From: Entamoeba invadens IP1
Lineage: Eukaryota > Evosea > Mastigamoebida > Endamoebidae
Assembly: GCF_000330505.1 (NCBI RefSeq)
Contig: NW_004191924.1
Span: forward strand, 9,297-66,707
Direction: 5' to 3'
Length of the DNA stretch: 57,411 bases
Part shown: positions 34,324 to 46,200 of the stretch, in pieces
Position numbering within the stretch: position 1 is the stretch's first letter
Layout: the number at the start of each line of letters is the position of its first letter
Notes under the pieces: generated by a model
The model's input: only the letters and a program-made list of their open reading frames with translations
What the model was told of the DNA's origin: nothing
Database searches by the model: none
Translations under genes and position numbers: made by a program

Positions 34324-37300
34324 TTATAATATTTTCTCAAACTTTGTATTATCAAAGCACCCCATCCCAATTTTTGTGATATTTTCCAAGTTAATCGTTT
34401 CAAGTGAAACACAATTATCAAAACAGAAAGGAGAGAGTTCTGTTATTGACAAGGGTAATATGACATTCTCAAGTTGTGTTGCACACGCAAAACAAAAGTC
34501 TCCAATTTTAGTGATGTTATTAGGTATTTCAATTTCAGTAATTGTTGTGTTGTTAAAGAACGCCCCCTCATCAATTCTATGAACCTTTTCATCTTTTAAA
34601 ATATCAATTCCAAACATTTTTAAATCGTTGAATTTCACTTTCACGTTGTCACAGATCATTTGTTTTTGTTCAAATTGTTTATATAATGTATAACTGACTT
34701 CTCCACTATAATAAGTTGTCTTTTCTTCATTAAATAATATCAAACTCAATGATGCACATCCCTCAAATACATCACTTCCAAATGTGATCTTATTGTTCTT
34801 AAAATTGACACGTTTGAGATTCGAGCAATTCATGAAACAACCATCTTCCACATTTTCAAGTGATTTTGGAAATGTGAGGCTCTCTAGTGAGTAACAATTT
34901 TTAAATGCAAATTTGCCAATTGTTTTCAACGTCGTTGGGAAGACCATTTCTTTCAAATTGTAGCACTTCATAAACATGCAATGAGGAATACATTCAATGT
35001 CTCTAAAATTGTCAAATTTGATCAAAGAATTGCAACACCAAAAAACACCACCTTTTAAATGTTTGACTTTTGATATGAATTTCAGATTGAAGCAATTCAT
35101 AAAACATTGTGTTTTATATAGCACTTCTTTTGACTCACAAAATACACTTTCAAGTGAGTAACAATTCGCAAAACACCGCTTCCCAAATTTCTTGAGACTT
35201 TGGGGGAGTGTAACACTCTTCAATGAAAAACAATTAAAGAACACTTTTTCGTCAATTTCTTCTAAAGTGTTTGAAAATGTGACTTTTTGTAAAAAATGCA
35301 TGTTGTTGAAACACAACTTGTTGATCTTTTTTGAAACTAATGAAACATCGACTTCTCTTAAATTGTATGATGCCAACTTGCAATATTCGAGTGTTTTTAT
35401 TTGTAATGGCATTTCAAACTTTTCAGTGAAAGTATCATACAAGTCAAATTGAGTTTTCCAGTAATGAGTGTTTTTCATTGACACATTTTTGTTCTCAAAG
35501 TTAACACTTTTTATTACAGACCAGTCGACTTTGTCACCGAATTCATATAAATTTTGTTGTGTGTAATCAACATTATGGAATGTGTACCCCAATGCGTACA
35601 TTTGGAGATAAAACTTGTAGTCAACTATAACATTGTCAAAGAAAAATGTTTTAAAAGTGTTGATATCATTTTTGTTATTTTCCAAATTGTTTAATGTGTT
35701 TTTACACTCAGTAAATGATATTTTGGTGAGTTTGTGACAATTATAGAAATATACTCGTTCGAATATTTTTATTGTTGGTGGAAATACAACTTCACAGAGG
35801 TTTTTGTATTTATAAAAATATAACCCACTTATTTTTGTGACACTCGATGGTACTTCTATTTTTGTTGTTTCAAAAGGAAACTCGAAGTTATAATTCAGTT
35901 TTTTTATACCGGCTGTAACACAATGTATAATATCTTGATTTTCAGTTTCTTTATTAATATCAACATTGTGACCGTCTTCAAATACAATTGACTTCAAATT
36001 GGAGCATCCACCCACAAAATTTTTTCCAATTTTTGTGACACTTTTTGGGATGTACAACGAAGTCAAATTATTTGAAATAACAAATGCATTTTTGCCTATT
36101 TCACGTACATTCCTGGGAACAACAAATTCTTCAAGTTCTGAGCTGGAAAAGTAATCATCTGGTATAAATGTGATGGTGTCTGGAAGTTGAACACATTTTG
36201 CGTTTTTAATACAAAATTTGGATTCATTAATTAAAAATGCATTTTCGGGGATAATAATTTTTTCGATGGGATTGCCATAATCAAAAACTTTGATTCTGAA
36301 ATTAACAACAGTGGAAGGAATGTAGAGTCTTAAATGATCGCTCGTGTAATTGAACTTAATTTTAAACACGTCCAAGTCGCCAAGATGGATGTAATCGGAG
36401 TTAACACGAATTTCATTATTTATTTCGTTGTAATTGTCCAACTTGAACACATTCTCATTAACTTCTTCCTTTTTCATCATGTTTGATACATCAATACCAA
36501 GTTTTTTAAATAATTGTTGTTCACTTTCAGTTGCATTGTACAAGTGTTTCATATAATTAATTGGAACATCCAATTTGGCCAGAGAAATACATTGTTCAAA
36601 GCACCCACCATCTTCAAACACAACATTTTCATTAAAATTGAGTCCGACCAATTGTTCACAATTTTTAAATGCAAAACTCCCAACAAATCGAACTTTTTGT
36701 GGTACTTCAAATTCACTGAGTTTATTACAATTGGAAAATGCACATTTACAAATCATTTCCAAATTGGAAGACAGAGTAATTCTCTTAAGGGAAGTGCATT
36801 CTGAAAATGCCGAATCTGCAATGATTTCTACGGTGTTGTCCATCACAACTTCTTCCAGATTTTGGCAAGAACGACACGTCTTTTGAGGTATGCACTTTTT
36901 GCCACAAAATGTGATTTTTGTGAGTGTGTTATGGACAAATACCAATTCATCGATATACACATTCTTCTCAGCTGTAAAATCATTAAAAGCACACCCACTA
37001 AAAGCATTTCTACAAATCAAAGTTACGTTTGGACCAAAGTCAACAGAAGTGAGCGACGAACAATTTGAAAAACAAGATTCTGGAATTACTTCTACTAGTT
37101 TTGGGAGGCGTATCTCTTTCAATCTGCTGCAACCATAAAATGTATTAATACCAAGTCTCATGAGATTGGATGGGAGTTCAATTGATGAGAGGTGAGAGCA
37201 GTCACTAAAAGCGAAATTTCCAATTTCAATAACAGAGGGCGGAAGTTTTATCGAAACTACTTGAGAACCTTCAAAAGATTGTTCACTAATTTTTCGCACA

Positions 37301-37650
37301 AAATGAGGAATTTTGTTTTTAAAATAAATTTGGTCTTCTTTTGTGTAAACAGAGAGTGGACAGACATTGAAATTGTTCATCTCTATAAGACACTCTTTGG
37401 CACTTTACGGAAAATTGAATAGTGATTTTTTAGTGTTCAGTTTCATATCAAAAGGAGAAAAGAATTGTTGGGTCTGTATAAACTTGAATATGTTTTTTGT
37501 TTTTGGAGTAATTTGAACTGGATTCATTCGAATACGGTCAAGTATATATTCAAACTTTTTACACACCAAAATGATGTTTATAAAGTCTTCATACTCTTTT
37601 AAATATGTCACGACTATTTGAATGGAATAGACATCAACTCGCTTTGACAT
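34324..37650 (-). pseudogene. Very large BspA-type (LRR_5) gene interrupted by one in-frame TAA
   Basis: Read through, the frame is 1109 codons from ATG 37650 (MSKRVDVYSIQIVVTYLKEY), with the F-box-like module and ILVCKKFEYILDRIRMNPV. A single TAA at 37405-37407 (after codon 81) interrupts it. The same frame continues without other lesions for over 1000 codons, with LRR_5 blocks and the same linkers as the 13166-16699 gene. A start at the internal ATG 37380 would give a 1018-residue protein lacking the N-terminal module. No frame-preserving intron removes the stop. The 11 codons upstream of 37650 are also open but lack family similarity. It may be a very young pseudogene, a stop-codon polymorphism, an assembly error, or a gene using the downstream start. 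Confidence 0.8.
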
Positions 37651-37848
37651 GGGTTTAAAATATATTTTTTTAATTATATTCACTATAGTAATGATTTACA
37701 GTTTTATGAGGCAATTATAATTAAATGATAAAAAGAATAAATCGAATTTAAGTGATCTGAAACTCGGGAATTTTAGAGTTTATTAAATAATTTTTCTTGT
37801 TCAGAAATTTTTAAATTTAAGAAATTTTGGTATTTTAACAAAAAAAAA

Positions 37849-37890
37849 ATAAACTGTTTTTCAAAACTCTGTACTGGGATGACCCAATTT
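37849..37890 (+). repeat. Solitary TIR end related to the 10111-11208 element
   Basis: TAAACTGTTTTTCAAAACTC with the following GTACTGGGATGACCCAATTT parallels the complement of the right end at 11208 (TAAACTGTTTTTCAAAAGTC, then GGTACTGAGGTGTCCCGATT). No partner end was found nearby. Confidence 0.55.
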
Positions 37891-38300
37891 TTTAGACAAA
37901 TAATTTATATTTTTTTCTTTGCTTAACCCTTATTTAATAAAGTTATTCTAATTGATTTCAATTAATTATTCAGTTTCGAGAAGATACAACCTATTTGTAT
38001 GTTTTGATTTTGATGGGTCAGTTAACCCACAAATACGAAAACCTACAAATAAGCGACTTTGACTGTATATAAATTATGTAAATTTAGGGGGGACACCATT
38101 TTATCTAAATTTTTAAATAATAAAATTAAATCGCGAGTGGGACGGTTTTTCTAAAAACCTGAAGGAGCTTTGCCCCAACGCGAAGATTTGAATTTTCCCA
38201 AAATTCTGGATTAAAGAGTTCCAATATTTAAAATCATTTTAAACCATATTTTATCATAATTTAACTAAATTTTAAGACGCGTAGCATTAATTTTTTTAAA

Positions 38301-38468
38301 ATGACAAAACAAATTATTAATTCCGCTTTTAAAAATTATATTGAAATTTGTCATTTACTATTATTATATAATATAGTGTTGGATGAAGATGTTGATAAAT
38401 TTATAGATGATTTTGAAAATGAACATGTAAGTGAACACGGAAGTAAACATATAATTTATTTTAGATGA
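38301..38468 (+). other. Small unrecognised frame (55 codons), possible transposase relic
   Basis: ATG 38301 to TGA 38466-38468, with a short hydrophobic stretch followed by LDEDVDKFIDDFENEH. Acidic leaders of this kind occur in piggyBac-like proteins, but nothing else supports that. It may be chance. Confidence 0.2.
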
Positions 38469-39620
38469 AATTATAATGCATAATTTAAAGTTTAACTTTT
38501 ACTATAAAAAAAACATAATAATGATATTCATTAATTACACAATTATTATTAAATTGGAATGCTAAATGCCTTTTTAACATGGAAGTTAACAAAATGATTT
38601 CAAATAAATTAATAATATTTAATAGTAAATGTTTCCATTTTATTGTAACATACTTTTATAACACGGGTTAGTTTTTATATTTATAAATATTCGTATTTTT
38701 CAAATTTTGAAAACAAATTTCTAGTCTAAGAAATTAATTAAAAAACATGAATTAATTAAATATACCTAATTTGTATATTATTTTAAATCAAGTGAAATCT
38801 TTTTAAAAATAATCAATTGAGTATTTAATAATTTAACTTAAACAACTTTGAAACCCCAATAAAAATGAATTCATTTTAGACCGCAAATAAAACAATTTTT
38901 GTTGTTTGTTTATTTATTTTTGATAAAATCTGATTTAAATAAAATTGATTTACATATACTCGAAAAATAGTACAGCACTGATAATACGACCTGCAAACTA
39001 TAAAAATGGTTTATAAAAACTATATAATAGTTTTTAATACAAAATTTGAAAAAAACACGACAATAAACAAAAAACTATAATATTTCATAAATTTATGGTT
39101 TGCCAGTAGTTTTTTTGTGCTGGACTATTTTTCATGTATCTGTAATTTGTTTGTTGTTCTGTTTGGTCAAAATTTTTCATAATTAAAAGTTAGTATCTTT
39201 TCAGCTATACTTCTCAATTCTAAAATTGAAATAAATTACATTAAACCAGATACACATTATATTAGATTGTAATTGTTACATTTGTAATCAATAAACACAA
39301 TAAAAAATTCATTTGTATTCTTTTATAGCTTGTTAAAAACAAAAACTTCTTTGTAGTTTGATAAACCCAAATTTATTATTGTTTTATAATAAAGAGAGTA
39401 CAATTTCCATAACAATATTTTTCAATTTATTTAACTCAAGTTAACCAAATAAACATTTAATCAGAGTTTAATTTTAATTATCGAACAAAATATAATGAAA
39501 ATAATATATTTGTTTTCTAATATAATGTTTTATAAACAAAGACTTTAAATATTTTTTTTTATTTATTTGATTGTTAATATGTGTTGTTTTAAAATAATAA
39601 AAATAGAATTTTTAGTTGGA

Positions 39621-39629
39621 TATAAAAAG
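39621..39629 (+). promoter_or_regulatory. TATA-like element of the 39673-41286 gene
   Basis: TATAAAAAG lies about 45-52 bases before the ATG that begins the signal peptide. Confidence 0.35.
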
Positions 39630-39672
39630 CCAGTGTTATCTATATATCGAATCAAACTTAAAACAATCAACC

Positions 39673-41286
39673 ATGACTTCCAACAAGTTATGTCGTCCTT
39701 TCTTAGTATTAACTTATCTTATTATTTTGAACCCAATACCATCTTGTGCTTTAAGAATGAATTATAGACAACAAAAGTCCACAATTGAACATAAAAAAGG
39801 TATAGATTCTTTAGATTCTATAACTTCTAGTTCTAAAAACCAGACTCAAGAAATACATAGTTTATGTTCTAATGAATATGTAATATTAAACATGGATTCT
39901 TCAGATATATCATATAACATTTCATTTGATTGTTATTCTCAAATCCCAAATTACAAAACAATAATCAAAGCTTTTCAAATCAATTCAATCTGTTATGTCC
40001 ACCCCGATCAGATGTATATTCATAAACAAAATAAAAAGATCAGCAGATGTGGGGAATGGCTCCAATTGACTGGACCTAGTCATAAAATAGTTCATTGTAT
40101 GGTTGTTGGAACTATTAATCCTATCTATCAAAATGTACCATTTAAAGTTAATAAAAAGATACTAACACTTAAGAAAAACTTATTTACAATCCTCACACGC
40201 GGGATGTGGTACATCAACTACAGTTTCACGTACGCTACAGCTGCTGTGCATGACTATACTCTTAATATTCCGCCATCTCTATACACAATCGAGAGATCTA
40301 ATAATTCAATTATTTTTCAAATCTATGAAGTACATCGGCCAATCGAATATCTCCAAGCCGGAACTATACTCTACTTTAAAAATGAAAATGACTTATTCGT
40401 ACTACCTTCTTTTTTCAATCACGTACATCTCCGCGCTATAAATATCAATGGGGATAGTGTGACTTTCCCAAAAACTAATTTTCAAAATTTCCAAAAAAAT
40501 TTCCATATTTCTGCGACATCATTCTTCAAAAATCTCAAAATGAGTGATTGCTCGTTCCAACGAAATAATCAAATCTCAGACGTCAACGACAACTCAACAA
40601 AAACGCCATTTCTCATGTGGTACTTTTTCTCCGTTAAAAACAACATCCCTCATATGGTCAACAATAAAAACTTGACTTTCACTACTATTAGTAATAATTC
40701 TAAAACTAGTATATTTATAGTAAATCCAGCCGCATCGCTTCTCAGCCAGGAATCAAAAGAAATTATGTTCGAAGCGAAGGTCAATTTCCTCCCTGTTAAT
40801 TTGCGTGTTCAAACAGTTATTATAGCGAACATTAGTAAGCTTGGTTCTCCAAATGCCATGTTTGTAGTTATTAATAATATGGCTACAAAACTATTATATT
40901 ATAATAACTCACTCTATATTCGTGCTGCGTTTGACAAACAAAACTATGACTTTGCCAATGCGATCATTTTGAGTTATGTCGCAAACAGTGGAGACATATT
41001 AATAGTTTTAAATACTAAACTTATACCATTAGAAAATAATACTAAAAATTGTGACAACACTTATGACTGCGAAAATACGGAGTGCACAGTCGACAACACG
41101 TCACTCGATGTCGGAACGAGAAAGTGGATAAGAGGATGCGAACCACAATGCGGAGTGTGTAGAGATGGATTTCTATGTAACACTATGGGAATGTGTCAGA
41201 AAGAAACTAACTTAAATTTTAGAAATGCGGGTTACATTAAAATGGTTGTGTTATTAATATGTATTGTCGGTCTATTTCTTATTTGA
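39673..41286 (+). CDS. Unrecognised secreted, probably GPI- or tail-anchored surface protein
   Basis: A 537-residue protein from ATG 39673 (MTSNKLCRPFLVLTYLIILN), which starts a clear signal peptide ending near IPSCA. The frame is open upstream but has no ATG. The body has many N-glycosylation sequons (NIS, NNS, NDNST, NKNLT), few cysteines and beta-strand-like alternation. Near the C-terminus is a compact cysteine module, CDNTYDCENTEC then CEPQCGVCRDGFLCNTMGMC. The end is YIKMVVLLICIVGLFLI with no cytoplasmic tail. This layout suits a GPI-anchored coat protein. I do not recognise the family. It lies 2 kb upstream of the TMK kinase gene on the same strand, but there is no evidence of linked function. 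Confidence 0.75.
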   Translation: MTSNKLCRPFLVLTYLIILNPIPSCALRMNYRQQKSTIEHKKGIDSLDSITSSSKNQTQEIHSLCSNEYVILNMDSSDISYNISFDCYSQIPNYKTIIKAFQINSICYVHPDQMYIHKQNKKISRCGEWLQLTGPSHKIVHCMVVGTINPIYQNVPFKVNKKILTLKKNLFTILTRGMWYINYSFTYATAAVHDYTLNIPPSLYTIERSNNSIIFQIYEVHRPIEYLQAGTILYFKNENDLFVLPSFFNHVHLRAININGDSVTFPKTNFQNFQKNFHISATSFFKNLKMSDCSFQRNNQISDVNDNSTKTPFLMWYFFSVKNNIPHMVNNKNLTFTTISNNSKTSIFIVNPAASLLSQESKEIMFEAKVNFLPVNLRVQTVIIANISKLGSPNAMFVVINNMATKLLYYNNSLYIRAAFDKQNYDFANAIILSYVANSGDILIVLNTKLIPLENNTKNCDNTYDCENTECTVDNTSLDVGTRKWIRGCEPQCGVCRDGFLCNTMGMCQKETNLNFRNAGYIKMVVLLICIVGLFLI

Positions 41287-41683
41287 TTGATTGTGTTGTA
41301 GTTGATTAATAGTTTAGTAAACTATAATTGTTTTTTTTTTTTTTATAATAACTACAGATGTGGCACTAAAGTTTCGACAAGTACTAAGGTTTCTATTTAT
41401 TATTTAATTACTATTTGAATAATAATGAACAAATAAATTAATACCTTCATTTTCACCCCTGTAGAAAGTCTTTTAAATATTTATCAATGTTTTTCATAAA
41501 CCAATTTCTTGCTCAGTTATCAATAAAATTATTTTTTCATTAAAATAATGGTATTTGTTAAATTAAATTGCCACAAAATTTGTTTTTTTTGTTAATTTTG
41601 AAACCCAAAATTGTGCCGACCCATGTTTTATTTGTTTAAAATACTTAAATATAATTTAGTTTTATAATAAAACATGGACTCTA
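41287..41683. other. Intergenic region before the TIR element
   Basis: Presumed 3' UTR of the surface-protein gene. It contains the 17-bp block at 41609-41625 and an 11-bp hairpin (CCATGTTTTAT and ATAAAACATGG, 41621-41678). Confidence 0.4.
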
Positions 41684-42489
41684 CAGATAGAAGAATTATT
41701 GGTTGTCATAAAAAAGTGGTTGTCATGAAAATAATGTTATTAAAAACCAAAAAATCGATTTTTTTTCAAAAATTCTTCCAGTGTATTGAGTAAGTCGATT
41801 ACCAAATGAAATAATAAATATTAACTAATTTGTTTTATGCTATTATTTAAGGCATTAAACAAACGTTAATAATGTTAACATTTTAAACTTTTAACAATAA
41901 TAAAAATTATCTATTTGAAAAAGACTTATTAAATGACGTATATTTGTGTTTTTTGGTGAACCTTGCTACAGTAGGAGATATGGACAATGAAAACAATAAT
42001 CAGAACAAAACGTTTGGTTAATTTGAACACGATAACAGTTTTTATAACGAAATGCCATATTTGTAATATAACGTCATATTACACGTTGTTTATCAACGAA
42101 TGCCTAATGATTAATTATTCGCTTTCAACGTTATAAATATACAAACCTGATAATTGTGAACATTGTTTGTTTGATTTACACATCCTCAACTTATTCATAA
42201 TAAATTACACATCCCCAATATCAGTTCATTTTAATCATGATGACAAGGTACAATCAATTTTGATTTTGAAAATGAGTAAAATATTTTTGTGGTTTTTCTG
42301 TTTTTTAATAAAAAACAAAAAATTTTAAATGTTTCATCCTTTTGACAACCACTTTCTGAAAATACAATCCAAACTACCACGGCTTTCCCGTAAATTTACT
42401 TGTTCAACAACCAACAATTTATAATCATTAAAAATAAATATATAAAAATACTTTTTTAAACTCGTGACAACTACTTTTTCTTGCATCTG
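41684..42489. mobile_element. Probable TA-flanked non-autonomous TIR element (MITE-like, ~0.8 kb)
   Basis: The left end CAGATAGAAGAA and the right end TTCTTGCATCTG are inverted copies (10 of 12). Each is preceded or followed by TA (41682-41683 and 42490-42491), as in Tc1/mariner insertions. Subterminal GTGGTTGTCATG at the left is matched in inverted form by GTGACAACTAC and TGACAACCAC near the right end. There is no transposase frame. The ends are short, so confidence is moderate. Confidence 0.45.
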
Positions 42490-42760
42490 TATATGTTTTT
42501 ATTTTAAGAAAAACAATAGCCGAGAATAGCTGATGATGTGGCAACCTTTTTTCCCGAAATTTAGGCCAAAGCATTTATAGCTCACCTTGGTTGAATCGAC
42601 TAAAATTGACCAATAATTTGTTTGATAACTTGAAATTTGACTTTCTTTTACAATGCTAATCTATTTTTATAATAGTTATTGATTAAAGTTTTAAAAATAT
42701 TTATTTTACTTTTTCAATTATTTGGTTGTTGACTATTTTTTTGTCAAATGTAATATAATA

Positions 42761-43135
42761 GCTGTTCGGCGACTTTACAGTCCCCTTGAAAATCGCCGAC
42801 TTTTTAGTGGTCTTAAAAATATTTGAACTAAATATTTAGTTAAATAACTATTTAAAATACCATTTATCACGTAAAAGATATTGAAAAAATGAACCATATA
42901 AATTTAATATAATTATTATTAAAAAAAGAAATGAAAAAATACCGTCCCAATTATATCTTCTCAAATCATTTTTTAAATTATATTTATATGATTATAATAT
43001 AACAAATAATAACAACTATTGTGTTTTTACACATTTTTGAGACTATAATAAATATGGTATAATTTATTAATGTTAATAGTTATTTAGTTCTAAAAAAAGT
43101 AGGCGGTTTTTTGACTCAAAAAGTCGCCGAACAGC
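42761..43135. mobile_element. Small TIR element (MITE, 375 bp) just upstream of the TMK gene
   Basis: GCTGTTCGGCGACTTT at 42761-42776 is the exact complement of 43120-43135. A second, imperfect inverted pair lies inside (CGCCGACTTTTTAG at about 42796 and AAAAAAAGTAGGCGG at 43093). The interior is AT-rich and non-coding. No clear target duplication is seen. The element ends 138 bases before the TMK start codon, so it may supply or disturb promoter sequence. Confidence 0.6.
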
Positions 43136-43273
43136 CATTAAAACAATTGTTTTTATTTTCGAATTAAATATTACAAAAACACTCTTAATATAGCATTACA
43201 TTAATTTGATAATTATAATGATTTTATCATAACCATTATTTGAAACATAAAAAACACCATCTTAAAATAAAAT

Positions 43274-46200
43274 ATGACTCTCCAAATTCTCAATGTGTCT
43301 TTGCTCTTGTTTTTTACGAGATGTTTGAGTTTGAAATGGTGCGGCAACGGAAGTCAAGTGGAGTGTGTTGACGATAACTACTTTTGTGATGATCTTTCAT
43401 ACAACAATTATTTTTTTTTCAAAACCCACAATAAAAAATACAAAACAATTTATTGCAATAAAGATGCAGTTTTATATGTAGAAATTACAACAAAAATTTT
43501 TACTTATTTGATATTTTCAAACCAACAATCTACTTTCGATTTTCCGTTAACAACACAACAAACTAAAGGTCTCGTGAAATCTGCTTGTAACGTAGCCAAT
43601 TGCTTCACTTGTATTTCATGGAACGATTATTTCTGCCTAAATTGTAATATTAATTTTTATATGATTATTGGTGTTTGTTATTCATGTGAAGGATGCAATA
43701 ACACAGATTGTGGAACTTCCACAACAACAAATATAATGTGTACAGATTGCATAGATGGATATGTTTATAGTAATCCCAATTGTTTAAAATGCAACGATAA
43801 ATGTAAAACATGCAATCCCAGCAACACAAATTACTGCACTTCGTGTTATTATGGTCAAAGTGTAACAAACAACAATTGTACATATTGTATTGGATGTGCA
43901 AATCATTGCATTAATGGGTTTAAATGCGCATCATGTGATGGTAATCAATATATTGATTCAGATGGGTTCTGTACAAAGAATTGTGATGTGTCTTGTAATG
44001 GCTGTACTGGTAGTGGAGCAAACAATTGTGTAAACTGTGCAGATAATTACTACAAATTAAATAATATTTGTGTGAAGTGTGGATCTCCGGATGTGTGTAC
44101 GACTTGTTCAAGTTCTGTGTGTACAAGTTGTCAGAGTGGATATTACCTATCAAATGGCATATGTAATTATTGTGGAAATCATTGTGTAAATAGTACATGT
44201 CAAGTTAATACTGGGTGTAGACAGTGTATAAGTGATTCGTTCTATTTAGACGGTAATAGAAACTGTCAACGTTGCATTTCGCCGTGTTTGACTTGTTCAA
44301 ATTCAACTGTTTGCAATACTTGTATTTCTGATTACTATTATCTCAATTCAAACAACGAATGCATACAATGTGTAAGCCCGTGTTTGCAATGTTCTTCACA
44401 AACCAATTGTATAAGTTGTATTAGCGCGTATTATTGGCTTGACACATCAACAAATAAATGCAAACATTGTTCATCGCCATGTGACACGTGCACTGGACCA
44501 AGTAATGGTACTTGTATTACATGTGTTGATCATCATTATTTTGATGCAACACAGAAGACTTGCACATATTGCGGAGATGGTTGTATTGCGGGTTGTGATT
44601 ATACGACAAAATGCACAAAATGTCAATTGGGGACTTATTTAGATGGTGGTATATGCTACAATTGTAGCACAATCAAAAACTGTAACACGTGTGAAACTGG
44701 TAGAAAATATTGTACCAGGTGTGAACCCGGATTTGAATTGTTCAATGGGACTTGTCTGTGCCACAGTGGAACATATCAAAACTCAACAGAAGGAACGTGT
44801 CAAATGTGTTACTTGGGACAACAAAATTGCCACTTGTGTTCAACTACAAATGATTATAAAGCTCATTGCACTGATTGTTATCCATCTTTCAACTTGGAAA
44901 CAAGTCAAGGAACGTGTTTAAAATGTTTACCATATACATATTACGATAATAACTCAAAAAATTGTCAACCCAATGATATCAATTGTGTCAAAAATGCAAA
45001 ACAAAATGTTTGTGTTGCATGCAACAATAATACAAGTTTTTTGAAAGACGACAAATGTGTTGCAATCACCAACAACTGTACAACCAACACACTTTCGAAT
45101 TGTGAAGTATGCGATTTTGGCATTTCAATTGGTACTTCATGTTTTTTACAAAACGAGTATTGCAAATACAACATACAACTCAATGAAAAACAAGAGAGGT
45201 GTTTACAATGTGAAGATAGCAACATTCTCAACACATACAACACTTGTACTTTAAATGAAAACAATATTAATAAGATAATACGAAACAATTTCACATTTAT
45301 ATGTGAAAATGGATATTTCAAGAATCAAACGAATAGCTGTGAAAGCTGTTCGACACACAACGCTGAAATCTGTTCTTCAAATTTGACAGATAATTTCAGT
45401 GTGTTTTCGTGTCAAGGTGGATATGTGATAAACATTGAAAACGACACGTGTACAAGTGACACCAATTGTAACACAATCAATGGAAGTGACTGCACCACCT
45501 GTGACAAATCCAAGACTTTCAAACGAACAAAGAACAGATGTGTTGATTGCAACGACAACAATTCACACACAAATTGTGAAGTATTTACAGACACGTGTAA
45601 ATGAATTCAATGCACAAATGATACGCTTTTAGTCAATGGAATTTGTGTGTTGAAAACTGCAGTGAATTGCCACAAGACAAATGGGTACACCTGCATCCAA
45701 TGCAACGAAAAATACACACGAAACAACCAAGACGACCTCTGTGTAACATCAGAACAATTTGTGAGATATTCAATGCACACAGTTGTCAACAGTACTCAAA
45801 GTACTGTTTTTGAGTGTGAAACAACACATTTTTTGAGTGATGGAAATTGTGAAAGTGTTATTGGTACAAACATAAACGACCAACCAATTCAAAATTACAA
45901 ACAAGATGTGGATAATACCAAATATTTGAGGAAAGAAATTGATAACAACACAAATTGCAGTTATCAAAACGAGAAAGGGTGTCTTTCATGCAACGATGGA
46001 TATTACTTAGAAAACAACAAATGTGTTAAATGCGCCAACAACTGCACGACTTGTTTTAATTCAACACTTTGTCTAACATGCAACGAATCAAATAATTGGT
46101 TACTCAATAACAAGGGCGAGTGCATTGAAACCATTTTAACAATCAGTTGCCAACAACCAATGGGCAATGGTGTTGGTTGTGCAATATGTAAAAATGGGTA

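Larger units (their letters stand above)
37651..39672. other. Intergenic region with a solitary transposon end
   Basis: About 2 kb, AT-rich. It contains a TIR-like end at 37849-37890. A GC-richer patch at 38080-38230 (GGGGGGACACC and GAGTGGGACGG) looks like decayed mobile DNA. A 55-codon frame at 38301-38468 with an acidic centre (LDEDVDKFIDDFENE) may be a transposase relic. None is certain. Confidence 0.4.

Noticed and set aside
37381..37407. A tiny GT...AG intron that would remove the in-frame TAA
   Set aside because: The candidate is only 26 bases, too short for known Entamoeba introns, and its removal breaks the frame.
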